From Lachnospiraceae bacterium UBA7196 (GTDB lineage: Bacteria; Bacillota; Clostridia; Lachnospirales; Lachnospiraceae), in contig DKUU01000023.1 of the NCBI GenBank assembly GCA_002490835.1, positions 1 through 64,000 of the forward strand: DNA of 64,000 bases, written 5' to 3'. The translations under genes and the position numbers were made by a program. Below the pieces are notes generated by a model. The model had not been told where the DNA came from. It saw nothing but the letters and a program-made list of their open reading frames with translations, and did not search any database. This document shows positions 8,784 to 16,230 of this stretch, one piece after another. How positions within the stretch are numbered: the stretch's first letter is position 1; each line of letters begins with the position of its first letter.

Positions 8784-8789
8784 TATAAT
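8784..8789 (+). promoter_or_regulatory. Candidate -10 box upstream of the PH-domain gene
   Basis: A perfect TATAAT stands 45 bases before the start codon at 8834. No good -35 hexamer is seen 17 bases upstream, so the promoter assignment is tentative. The rest of the 8632-8833 gap is AT-rich and holds nothing else that I recognise. Confidence 0.4.
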
Positions 8790-8833
8790 CATCTCAAAGA
8801 AAACAGCCGCGAATCCGATAAAGGAGCTCAACA

Positions 8834-9367
8834 ATGGATGACAGACAGCCAAATTGGATCAATCAATATTTAATGCCTGACGAGTATGTCCTTTGGAACG
8901 GTAAGCCGGGAAAGGGAAACCTTCTGACGGGGCAGGATGTTTTTATGATCCCGTTCAGTATCCTGTGGTGCGGCTTTGCCATTGTATGGGAAACCAGCGT
9001 ACTGATCATGTCCGCTCCTCTTTTATTCAAGATCTGGGGTATTCCCTTCGTCTGCGTGGGCCTGTATATGGTATTTGGCAGATTCCTTATGAAGTCGTAT
9101 CTGAGAAAAAAGATCGTTTATGTCATCACCAACAGAAGACTTTTTATATTCTGCAGAAATCAGGTCAATACCATTGACTATCACATATGCCCTACTAAAA
9201 CGGTCACGCGCCACGGGAACGGCTACGGAACCATCAGTTTTTCTTCTTCCACGCAGCCGAATCAAATGTTTTTCCTGCAAGGGCAGCGCCAGAATCAGAA
9301 TATTTTTGAGCTGGACAATATCCCCGATGTTGACCGCGTTTTAAGGATACTTTCGGATCTATCATAA
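8834..9367 (+). CDS. PH-domain (bPH2-like) membrane protein
   Basis: A 177-residue protein. The N-terminal cytoplasmic segment carries the motif LMPDEYVLWNGKPGKG, typical of bacterial PH-domain proteins that begin with an EExxLW-like stretch. Two hydrophobic segments follow at about residues 33-54 and 60-82. The C-terminal bacterial PH (DUF304-like) part has the usual YVITNRRLFIF strand. Such proteins are small membrane-associated scaffolds of mostly unknown function. The start follows AAAGGAGCT. No neighbour suggests a job. The family call rests on the TNRR motif and topology. Confidence 0.65.
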   Translation: MDDRQPNWINQYLMPDEYVLWNGKPGKGNLLTGQDVFMIPFSILWCGFAIVWETSVLIMSAPLLFKIWGIPFVCVGLYMVFGRFLMKSYLRKKIVYVITNRRLFIFCRNQVNTIDYHICPTKTVTRHGNGYGTISFSSSTQPNQMFFLQGQRQNQNIFELDNIPDVDRVLRILSDLS

Positions 9368-9440
9368 ACATTTTCGTCCAAAATATTATAATGATCGTGT
9401 ATAGTATGCTTTACAGTGCAAAACATATTGTTATTATTTA

Positions 9441-9469
9441 TTGACAACGTTTTTAGTTTGACATAGAAT
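9441..9469 (+). promoter_or_regulatory. Sigma-A promoter of the toxin-antitoxin pair
   Basis: TTGACA at 9441-9446 and TAGAAT at 9464-9469 are separated by the ideal 17 bases and lie 23 bases before the antitoxin start. DinJ-type antitoxins usually bind such a promoter to repress their own operon. Confidence 0.75.
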
Positions 9470-9492
9470 AAAAGAAAAAGAGGTGATTTTAT

Positions 9493-9774
9493 ATGGCTAC
9501 TACAAATATAAATGTGCGCGTAGATTCTATGTTAAAGCAGGAAGCAGAGGCCCTTTTCAATGACCTTGGGCTCAATATGTCTTCCGCGATCAATATGTTT
9601 CTGCGTTCCGCAATTATGCACAATGGTATCCCTTTTGAAGTAAAGCGCCAAACGCCGAATGAAGAAACAAAAGCAGCATTAGGTGAATATGAAGAAATGA
9701 AAAAGAATCTCGGAAACTACAAACGCTACGATTCGTTTGACGAAATACTGGACGAGGTATTTGCCGATGCTTAA
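9493..9774 (+). CDS. RelB/DinJ-family antitoxin
   Basis: A 93-residue antitoxin of a type II toxin-antitoxin module. The N-terminal ribbon-helix-helix DNA-binding region (about residues 5-47) reads INVRVDSMLKQEAEALFNDL followed by GLNMSSAINMFL, which closely follows the DinJ pattern. The C-terminal half is acidic and would wrap around the toxin. It would neutralise the neighbouring RNase toxin and repress the shared promoter. The start follows an AGAGGTGATTTT stretch. Its stop overlaps the toxin start by eight bases, the usual coupling for such pairs. Confidence 0.9.
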   Translation: MATTNINVRVDSMLKQEAEALFNDLGLNMSSAINMFLRSAIMHNGIPFEVKRQTPNEETKAALGEYEEMKKNLGNYKRYDSFDEILDEVFADA

Positions 9775-10039
9775 AATTGTCCCTTCTAATCAATTCAAAA
9801 AAGATCTAAAACTTGCAAGGAAGCGTGGCTGCAAAATAGAGCATCTGCGGGATGTAGTTAATTCATTGGCTTGCGGCCAAAAGCTGGACCGAAAATTTCA
9901 TGATCACGAATTGACAGGTAATTACAGCGGATTTAGAGAATGTCATATTGAGCCGGATTGGCTTCTTATCTATCGTATCAGTCAAGATATGTTAGAGTTA
10001 TTTCTCTTTCGTACCGGAACACATTCTGATTTGTTCTAA
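9767..10039 (+). CDS. YafQ/RelE-family mRNA interferase toxin
   Basis: A 90-residue toxin of the YafQ branch of the RelE fold, which cuts messenger RNA on the ribosome. Features include the N-terminal FKKDLKLARKRG helix and the central HDHELTGNYSGFRECHI region, followed by PDWLLIYRI. The C-terminal RTGTHSDLF carries the catalytic histidine expected for YafQ. The ATG at 9767 lies inside the last codons of the antitoxin, an eight-base overlap. All recognisable active-site regions are present, so the toxin looks intact. The pair sits on the strand opposed to replication among other accessory genes. Confidence 0.9.
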   Translation: MLKIVPSNQFKKDLKLARKRGCKIEHLRDVVNSLACGQKLDRKFHDHELTGNYSGFRECHIEPDWLLIYRISQDMLELFLFRTGTHSDLF

Positions 10040-10110
10040 ATAAGTTTCAAAAAATACCACCAGCAGCCCCAAGTTGCCACAAATAATTGATTAAACAGAA
10101 AGGCATCCGC

Positions 10111-10464
10111 ATGAAATATGGATTAAAGCATAAAGCAATGATACTGCTTGGAATCGCGCTTATCATCGGGCTGGCATTCCTGTTAAAGCTTTTCATCATC
10201 GGCGAACCGGTTGACGGTGTACAAATCGTCTTTGTGACATCTGCAAATGGTCAATCTTTGGATTTACAGGTAGATACCCCCGAGTCGGCAATGGCGCTTC
10301 GAGGTTGGAAGCATCATCAAGACGGCAGCACATTATATATCAGCGCCCGTAAGGTGCTTGTATCCCCTATATTCCATGAGGGGCATTATGAAACATCTAT
10401 CAATTTGGAAACCGTCGAAACGATTATTTTGGGCGGTAAAGTGATCTGGGCAGGAAATTTATAA
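10111..10464 (+). CDS. Uncharacterised membrane-anchored protein
   Basis: I do not recognise a family. The 117-residue product has a basic N-terminus and one hydrophobic segment at about residues 9-27 (AMILLGIALIIGLAFLL). The remaining roughly 90 residues are predicted to lie outside the membrane, with alternating beta-like stretches. The ATG at 10111 is preceded by GAAAGG at a good distance; an in-frame start at 10087 has no such site. It follows the toxin gene by about 70 bases and precedes the heat-shock gene, with no clear link to either. Confidence 0.55.
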   Translation: MKYGLKHKAMILLGIALIIGLAFLLKLFIIGEPVDGVQIVFVTSANGQSLDLQVDTPESAMALRGWKHHQDGSTLYISARKVLVSPIFHEGHYETSINLETVETIILGGKVIWAGNL

Positions 10465-10490
10465 TCTCTTAATAAATGTTTATTTTTGCG

Positions 10491-10553
10491 TCATTGTTTT
10501 TCATTCTTTTATCATTGTTTTTCATATTTCTATCATTGATTCTTCGTTTCCCC
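10491..10553 (+). repeat. Three tandem 21-bp repeats upstream of the small heat-shock gene
   Basis: Two nearly identical 21-base units beginning TCATTGTTTTTCAT start at 10491 and 10512. A third, diverged unit (TCATTGATTC) starts at 10533. The 21-base period is two turns of the DNA helix, so the copies face the same side, as operator sites often do. They lie 120-180 bases before the Hsp20 start. Confidence 0.6.
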
Positions 10554-10671
10554 GGCGGTATAACATAATTATCAACGATAACAACGTTGGAAAAAAGATA
10601 ACTACCAGCCATGTATCGAATCTTAAAATTCGGTCATACTGATAGAATAGAATGGAAAAGGAGTGATCATT

Positions 10672-11124
10672 ATGTTAAGACCTTCATTGCTTAACAACCG
10701 TACCTACAAACCCGCATTCTTCGATGATTCCTTTGACAGGATGTTCGACGATGCCTTTCACAATTTCTGGGGCGGCAACGAGCTTGCCACCTTCGACGCT
10801 TTCAAGACCGACGTGATCGATCAGGGCGACAAGTACCTTTTACAGGCCGAGCTGCCGGGCTTTGATAAGTCCGATATCAACATCGACCTGAAGGACAATC
10901 TGCTCACGATCTCCGCTTCCCACAAGGAAGAAAAGGACGAGGAAGACAAAAACAAGTATATCCGCAGGGAGCGTTACTACAGTTCCTATTCCCGCAGTTT
11001 CCGCGTAAACGATGTGGAAGCAGGCGATATCGACGCCTCCTACAATAACGGCATTCTGGAAGTGAGCTTCCCCAAGAAGGACCTGACCGCGAAAGAGGAA
11101 GTAAAGCGGATCGAGGTAAAGTAA
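10672..11124 (+). CDS. Hsp20/alpha-crystallin small heat-shock protein
   Basis: A 150-residue ATP-independent chaperone that holds unfolding proteins in the cytosol. The alpha-crystallin domain (about residues 40-135) includes FKTDVIDQGDKYLLQAELPG and DINIDLKDNLLTISA, and ends with the NNGILEVSFPKK strand. The short C-terminal tail KRIEVK holds an IxV-type oligomerisation motif. I chose the ATG at 10672, which follows AAAAGGAG by eight bases; a GTG at 10663 is less likely. A 207-base gap upstream holds the tandem repeats at 10491-10553 and a TAGAAT at 10643, but no CIRCE element is seen. Confidence 0.95.
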   Translation: MLRPSLLNNRTYKPAFFDDSFDRMFDDAFHNFWGGNELATFDAFKTDVIDQGDKYLLQAELPGFDKSDINIDLKDNLLTISASHKEEKDEEDKNKYIRRERYYSSYSRSFRVNDVEAGDIDASYNNGILEVSFPKKDLTAKEEVKRIEVK

Positions 11125-11136
11125 TACCCATTAGCC

Positions 11137-11176
11137 AAACGGCAGGGTGGATAGAAATATCCGCCCTGCCGTTTTT
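11137..11176. terminator. Bidirectional terminator between hsp20 and the VWA lipoprotein gene
   Basis: AAACGGCAGGG at 11137-11147 pairs with CCCTGCCGTTTTT ending near 11176; the inner arms GGATA and TATCC extend the stem. A-rich and T-rich flanks allow it to work for both convergent genes. Confidence 0.9.
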
Positions 11177-11178
11177 AA

Positions 11179-13113
11179 TTATTCCTCCACCTGTTCCACC
11201 AGCTCCTGAAATTCAATCTTATACACATCCTTGAAATCCAGCTCTCTCAGCGTTTTGCGTACATGCACAAGGGACGCATCCTCAGGATAATTGCTGTGGG
11301 AAGCCAGCAGTCCGAACTCCGCCACCGCCGCCGCAAACCGGAAGTCCGCCGAAGGAACATCCCGATAGCTGTCATACCCGACCGGATACTGCAAAAGCTG
11401 ACTTGTCGTACCCGCCGGCTTTTTATAACGAATGCTGATGGTCAGCCATTCCTTATATTTTCCCGTGTTGGAAGGCTTTTTCCCCGTTTCATCCAACCTT
11501 TTCTGATATTCATTTCCGTATTTCAAATCACGAATCTCGTCGTCGGAAATATCACGGTTCAGCGGCTCCCGCAGCACGATTTCATAAAGAGCGGTCACGC
11601 TGTGCCCAGCGCCGATCTCTCCGCCGTCCTTTTCATCATCATCAAAGTCCTGTCTGTCAAGCGCCCTGTTCTCATATCCCAAAAGGCGATAGCCCTCCAC
11701 GACTGCGGGATTGAACTCCACCTGAAACTTCACATCCTTGCAGATCGTTACCAGAGTCGCCGTCATCTCCTCAAAAAGCACCTTATCCGCTTCCCGTTGG
11801 CAGTCTATGTAAGCATAGTTGCCGTTTCCCTTATCCGCCAGCGTCTCCATCTTATTGTCCTTGATATTCCCTGTGCCGAAGCCCAGCACCGACAGGAAGA
11901 TCCCCGATTCCTTCTTCTCGCTGATCAGTTCTTCCAGTTCCTCTTCCGTCGTCATGCCGATGTTTAAGTCGCCGTCCGTCGCCAGAATGACGCGGTTGTT
12001 GCCGCCCTTGATAAAATATTCCTCCGCCACTTCGTATGCTCTCTCAATGCCCTTGCTGCCGTAAGTTCCGCCGCCTGCCTTTAGTTTATTCAAGACCTTC
12101 TTGATCTTTTTCTTCTCATCTCCGCGTGCGCCCTGCAATACCACCTTATCCTCCGCCGCATAGGTCACGATGGAGATTCTGTCCTTATCGGTGAGACTTT
12201 CCGTCAGCGTTGTAAAAGACTCCTGTAAAAGGGGAAGCTTATCCGGCTCGCCCATGGAGCCCGACACATCCAGTAAAAACACCAGATTAGATGCCGGCGC
12301 GTAATCATAAGAGACACTCTCCGTCTTCAATCCGATCATCAGAAGCTCCGCTTCGTCATTCCACGGACATTTCCCGAGCTGCGTCGTCACCCCGAAAGGC
12401 TCCTGTCCTATCGGTTCCTCAAAATCATAACTGAAATAATTAAGCATTTCCTCGATCCGCACCGATCCTTCGGGCAGATTCTCCAGATCCCAGCCGTCGC
12501 GGATCATGCGCCGCAGATTGCTGTATGAAGCCGTATCCACATCCGCCGCAAAGGTGGAAAGCGGCTCTTTCATCACGTTGACAAAGCCCTTTTCCTCCCA
12601 TTTACTGTACTCTTCATTATTCTGCGGGACGATCACGTCGTCATCGTAATCATAGCAGGAACCCAGATACCCGCCGGGCCCTTCGGCATATAAATCATCG
12701 CTGGCTGCATATTTATCTTCCTGCATTTCCTTCATCGCGCCGCCGCGGGCGTAATCGCCGTAACCACCGTCTATCATATCCGCAGCGGCATTGTTCTGCT
12801 GTGAATATCCCCCCGCATCGCTTTCCGCCTCCGCCGTTTCTGCCATAGAGCTTTCTGCTGCCGGAGCCTCTGCCGCAGGGCTTTCTGCTGCTGCCGGACT
12901 CTCTACGGCGTTGCCTTTGCTGCCCGAATACCCGCCGCTGTCCGCCGCATTCCCGCCAGATGATGACGCGCCTGTCGTATTTTTCTGCTCCGCCGCGCCA
13001 TCCTGTATGTACTCCTCCACCGAAGGCGCCCCACTTGTTGCGCCGCAGCCCGTCAAAATGATCGCTCCTGTCAGACCAAGCGCTGCTATTCTTTTCACAA
13101 ATGTTTTTTTCAT
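11179..13113 (-). CDS. VWA-domain lipoprotein (YfbK-like, with DUF3520)
   Basis: A 644-residue surface lipoprotein. A signal peptide ends in the lipobox LTGC, with the lipid-bearing cysteine at about residue 23. A low-complexity Ala/Glu/Ser linker spans about residues 40-110. The vWF_A-associated N-terminal domain (about 165-235) contains FAADVDTASYSNLRRMI. The VWA domain starts near 275 with an intact MIDAS metal site DVSGSMG (Asp282, Ser284, Ser286). The C-terminal DUF3520 region holds VGYDSYRDVPSADFRFAAAV. This three-part order defines the YfbK family, whose biochemical role is unknown. It lies downstream of an ECF sigma/anti-sigma pair, a recurrent neighbourhood that suggests envelope-stress control. 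A terminator separates it from the anti-sigma gene. Confidence 0.88.
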   Translation of the reverse strand: MKKTFVKRIAALGLTGAIILTGCGATSGAPSVEEYIQDGAAEQKNTTGASSSGGNAADSGGYSGSKGNAVESPAAAESPAAEAPAAESSMAETAEAESDAGGYSQQNNAAADMIDGGYGDYARGGAMKEMQEDKYAASDDLYAEGPGGYLGSCYDYDDDVIVPQNNEEYSKWEEKGFVNVMKEPLSTFAADVDTASYSNLRRMIRDGWDLENLPEGSVRIEEMLNYFSYDFEEPIGQEPFGVTTQLGKCPWNDEAELLMIGLKTESVSYDYAPASNLVFLLDVSGSMGEPDKLPLLQESFTTLTESLTDKDRISIVTYAAEDKVVLQGARGDEKKKIKKVLNKLKAGGGTYGSKGIERAYEVAEEYFIKGGNNRVILATDGDLNIGMTTEEELEELISEKKESGIFLSVLGFGTGNIKDNKMETLADKGNGNYAYIDCQREADKVLFEEMTATLVTICKDVKFQVEFNPAVVEGYRLLGYENRALDRQDFDDDEKDGGEIGAGHSVTALYEIVLREPLNRDISDDEIRDLKYGNEYQKRLDETGKKPSNTGKYKEWLTISIRYKKPAGTTSQLLQYPVGYDSYRDVPSADFRFAAAVAEFGLLASHSNYPEDASLVHVRKTLRELDFKDVYKIEFQELVEQVEE

Positions 13114-13278
13114 AATAGTTCTCCCTTCTCCCTTTGACTTTACAGTATTTACAAAACTCGTATGATTGCTGCTGTCATTATACTGTTTGCACGATTATCA
13201 CAGCGCTGACTGAGTCTTGCCTGTTTTTGCCTCTCTACAGGTAATACCTTTTTCGGAAGAAAATGGTTGCATGAATTT

Positions 13279-13307
13279 CAAAAAAAAGAAACAGATTTCT
13301 CTGTTTC
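13279..13307 (-). terminator. Terminator after the first anti-sigma gene
   Basis: GAAACAGA at 13288-13295 pairs with TCTGTTTC at 13300-13307. Read on the minus strand the stem is followed by eight T residues. It lies about 40 bases past the stop at 13345. The rest of the 13114-13344 gap is AT-rich and probably holds the promoter of the VWA gene. Confidence 0.8.
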
Positions 13308-13344
13308 TCTTAAAAATCAGTAAAATTACCCTATTTTCCGCTTT

Positions 13345-14319
13345 TTACTCTGTCTCTTCCTTCAATTTCTCCCACGCCACGGCAAGGAAGTCTTCCACGC
13401 TTTTTGCTTCCCCGCAGATCACATATCCCTCTCCTTGTGCCGTGTCTACATAGGCCTCCCATTCCTTATCTGTATTATTTCCCGCGAAAGCCGTCTCCAG
13501 AACGCGGAACGTCTTTCCCTCATAACGACGGATCTCCACGTCAGAACCGCTAAAGCGGGCAGGACGCTTTGCGACCTTTTCTATGGTAAAGTTCTCTCCA
13601 TTGATATTGTCCTGCTTTTGTGCATCTGCGGCGCTTTTTTGCGGTGCCTTATCTGCCGACTCCCGCTCCGCATTTTCAGCCAGCTCCTCCTTTTGTTTTT
13701 TCTCCGCAGGTTCAACCATGCCTGCATTGGCATTCTCCCGCAAAGTTTCATTTGTTTGTCCCGCATCGGCGGTTTCCACGCCGCCGGCGCTCTGCGCCGT
13801 CGTAATGCCGTCTGACGCCCCCTCTTCTTCCGCTGTATCCGCTATCATATCGTACTCTGCCTCCTCTGACGCAGGCGCATACGCCTCCGTCTCCGGCATC
13901 TCCACAGCTCCGGCCGCAGGCGCCTCCATATCGGCAGCCTCACAGGCTGTATCTTCCGCCGCCGCTTCATAGACCGCTCCGCTCTCAGCCGTCTCATCGA
14001 CACAGGCCGGCGCCGACGCGTCCGTCACGTTTGCGGACTTCAATCCCCGCATCGTGAGAGAAACGGATACCAGAATCAGAATAGCCGCTGCAGCAGTCAG
14101 CGGATAAGCCCATTTACGGACAGAAAATACCCGCATCGGTTTTTGATAATTCGCATTTCCGGCGTTAGGAACAGACATTCCCTGCGCCGCTGCCGCCAAT
14201 CGCTTTTCTTCCTCGCGCACGGCCGTCTTGGTCTTCTCAATCAGGCTTAAGGGCGCGTGTACCTGTGCGGTCTCTTCTCTATATTTATTTTGATAAGCAT
14301 CCTTATATAGCTCTGTCAT
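13345..14319 (-). CDS. Membrane-anchored probable anti-sigma factor
   Basis: A 324-residue protein. The N-terminal cytoplasmic part (about residues 1-75) would bind the sigma factor, one transmembrane segment follows (about 76-96), and the long outer region is very rich in Ala and Glu up to about residue 230. The C-terminal block of about 90 residues (from ENFTIEKVAKRPARF) looks folded. I see no recognised zinc-binding anti-sigma motif. The anti-sigma call rests on topology and on its place 57 bases after an ECF sigma gene in the same direction. I chose the ATG at 14317-14319; an upstream TTG at 14370 is possible. The low-complexity stalk resembles that of the neighbouring VWA lipoprotein. 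Confidence 0.65.
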   Translation of the reverse strand: MTELYKDAYQNKYREETAQVHAPLSLIEKTKTAVREEEKRLAAAAQGMSVPNAGNANYQKPMRVFSVRKWAYPLTAAAAILILVSVSLTMRGLKSANVTDASAPACVDETAESGAVYEAAAEDTACEAADMEAPAAGAVEMPETEAYAPASEEAEYDMIADTAEEEGASDGITTAQSAGGVETADAGQTNETLRENANAGMVEPAEKKQKEELAENAERESADKAPQKSAADAQKQDNINGENFTIEKVAKRPARFSGSDVEIRRYEGKTFRVLETAFAGNNTDKEWEAYVDTAQGEGYVICGEAKSVEDFLAVAWEKLKEETE

Positions 14320-14376
14320 GGTTTTAATTCCCTTTTTGCTCAAATGCCTGCCTGCAAACTCATACTGCAATCGGCG

Positions 14377-14874
14377 CTACCCTGCTCCTGGCTCTTCCAA
14401 CAGTTCTTTCAGCATTTCTCTCGCCCGGTGGAGCTGCGATTTTACGGTGCCTTCCTTCTGTCCGGTGAAGGCCGCAATCTCCGCAACGGAAAGCTCCTCA
14501 TAGTAAAAGAGATGCACCGCCGTTCGATAATTTGGCGGAAGCTTTGCCACTGCCCCCCTGACGGGATGCTCCTCCGGCGGCTCGTAGGCCTCCTCTCCCC
14601 GAAGTTTCTCCTCATCCTCCAAAAAATCTACATTTTTATTCCAATACAGATCAAAGTGTTTTTTCGCGCAATTAATCGTCACCCTGATCAGCCACGCTTT
14701 CACATGCTCCCAGGATTGCAATTCCCCGATATGACTGACCAGACGCACGAACACTTCCTGAAACAGGTCGTCCGCGTCGTTTCTGTTTTTCATCTGCGTA
14801 AGCGCCAGACGGTACACCATATCCGCATACCGATCGACCGCCGCCTCCGCCGTGATCTGTTCTTCTTTCGTCAT
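14377..14874 (-). CDS. ECF sigma factor (sigma-70 family)
   Basis: A 165-residue alternative sigma factor that would direct RNA polymerase to a small set of promoters. Region 2 (about residues 10-75) shows DADDLFQEVFVRLV, and region 4 (about 110-160) shows the helix-turn-helix LSVAEIAAFTGQKEGTVKSQLHRAREML. No extra C-terminal domain is present. The membrane protein downstream is its probable inhibitor, and the VWA lipoprotein further on is a possible target. It is transcribed divergently from a second ECF gene at 15157, so the 282-base gap between them must hold both promoters. Confidence 0.92.
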   Translation of the reverse strand: MTKEEQITAEAAVDRYADMVYRLALTQMKNRNDADDLFQEVFVRLVSHIGELQSWEHVKAWLIRVTINCAKKHFDLYWNKNVDFLEDEEKLRGEEAYEPPEEHPVRGAVAKLPPNYRTAVHLFYYEELSVAEIAAFTGQKEGTVKSQLHRAREMLKELLEEPGAG

Positions 14875-15156
14875 ATAGGCCTCATTTCATGTAAAAGGCG
14901 GCGCGTCCGCACGTCTTTTACCCGGCTCTACCAATAATACCCGCCAACTGGTTTTCAGGTTGCATTTTCATTATAATAAACTTATAACAAACAAATACCG
15001 GCTCCACAATGCGCCTGATATCATCAAAAATTATCGCTTCATTGATTATAATATAATATTTCGACATAAAACACAATCTTCTCTGTCACCAAACGGCACC
15101 AAATAACGTATATAGGACAAGGGATCCCGAAAAACAAAAGAAAGGAGAACCTTACG

Positions 15157-15678
15157 ATGCAAAAAAACGAGGCGGATATCCGCCGTATCCTGCAGAAGCA
15201 CGGGGATACACTTTACCGGACCGCTTTTCTGCTCTTAGGCAATCAGGCGGATGTTCAGGACGCTTTACAGGAAGCGCTGCTGCGGTATTTCGAGAAGGCT
15301 CCCGCCTTTTCCTCCGCCGATCACGAGCGGGCGTGGCTTATACACGTCGCCACGAACTGCTGTATGGACTGTCTGCGCTTTCGCAAAAAGCATGCCTGCG
15401 CCGATCTTTCCCTCTTGCAGGAATGTCTGGCAGCCCCTGAACAGCAGTCCCACATCGAAGAGCTCTATGCGCTGCCCGCCAAGTGGAAAAGTGTCCTGAT
15501 CCTGCATTATTTCGAGGGATATTCCGTCGCGGAGATCGCGCAGATCATGAAATTATCAGAGAGCGCCGTAAAAAAACGCTTACAGCGCGGCAGGGAAGCG
15601 CTGAAACTCGCCATCACGGAAGCGGAGCCAACGCACTCCCCGCACCCGTCTCATGACCTGCGCTATCCGGCCACATAA
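15157..15678 (+). CDS. Second ECF sigma factor
   Basis: A 173-residue sigma-70 family protein. Region 2 includes DVQDALQEALLRYFEK and HERAWLIHVATNCCMD, and region 4 includes YSVAEIAQIMKLSESAVKKRLQRGREAL. It ends with a short His/Pro-rich tail. The start follows AAAGGAGAACCTTACG. The membrane protein beginning 34 bases after its stop is a likely regulator. It differs clearly from the divergent sigma factor at 14377, so this is not a recent tandem duplication. Confidence 0.92.
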   Translation: MQKNEADIRRILQKHGDTLYRTAFLLLGNQADVQDALQEALLRYFEKAPAFSSADHERAWLIHVATNCCMDCLRFRKKHACADLSLLQECLAAPEQQSHIEELYALPAKWKSVLILHYFEGYSVAEIAQIMKLSESAVKKRLQRGREALKLAITEAEPTHSPHPSHDLRYPAT

Positions 15679-15712
15679 CAAAGAAACAAACGAAATCAGA
15701 AGGGAGATTACC

Positions 15713-16228
15713 ATGAATCATAACGATATGCTTCAATTAAAAAATTCCATCACCATGCCTGACACACTAACAGAAGAACTTGTACAGGGTTGTACCACAT
15801 CCGGGAAAAGCCGTTTTCGGCATACCCGCGCCCGCTTTTCAAGACTCGCGGCACCCATGATCGCCGTTTTTGCACTCCTTTTCTGCGGCACCACCTCTCT
15901 TGCCTACAATATCTATCAGGAGTACACGCTGGCAGTCTTCATGGAAAAGGATCTTTCCATGGATGAAATTGACCGCATTGGTCAGTCTCTCGCCGGTATT
16001 GACGGCGTCTCTTCCTGCCGCTATATTTCCGGAGACGAGGCTTGGGCGGAATTTTCCGCTGCCTATCTGGACGCTGACACCGTCGCTTCCTTTACGGAAA
16101 ATCCGCTGGCGGACTCCGGCAACTACCGCCTCAGTGTAAGCTTACAGGCAGATACGGATGAGATACGGGCAAAAATCGCTGATCTTGCAGGCGTGCGGCT
16201 GGTGCAGAATTTGAAAGAGCTGGATTAA
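15713..16228 (+). CDS. Single-pass membrane protein with FtsX-like extracellular domain, probable anti-sigma factor
   Basis: A 171-residue protein. The cytoplasmic N-terminus spans about residues 1-45 and one transmembrane segment about 46-66 (LAAPMIAVFALLFCGTTSLA). An outer domain of about 100 residues follows, reading YTLAVFMEKDLSMDEIDRI, GVSSCRYISGDEAWAEF, ENPLADSGNYRLSVSL and GVRLVQN in order. That order matches the extracellular domain of the cell-division permease FtsX, but the four FtsX membrane segments and the permease core are absent. The ATG at 15713 follows AGAAGGGAGATTACC. Downstream of an ECF sigma gene and with anti-sigma topology, it probably senses something through the FtsX-like domain. 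The domain call is by pattern; the function is inferred. Confidence 0.6.
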   Translation: MNHNDMLQLKNSITMPDTLTEELVQGCTTSGKSRFRHTRARFSRLAAPMIAVFALLFCGTTSLAYNIYQEYTLAVFMEKDLSMDEIDRIGQSLAGIDGVSSCRYISGDEAWAEFSAAYLDADTVASFTENPLADSGNYRLSVSLQADTDEIRAKIADLAGVRLVQNLKELD

Positions 16229-16230
16229 TA

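Noticed and set aside
10465..10671. CIRCE element before the Hsp20 gene
   Set aside because: No TTAGCACTC-9-GAGTGCTAA inverted repeat is present; only the 21-base tandem repeats are seen.
14875..15156. Autoregulatory ECF promoter motifs between the two sigma genes
   Set aside because: Weak GAAC-like and CGTA-like words occur in both directions but none has a convincing -35/-10 pair.
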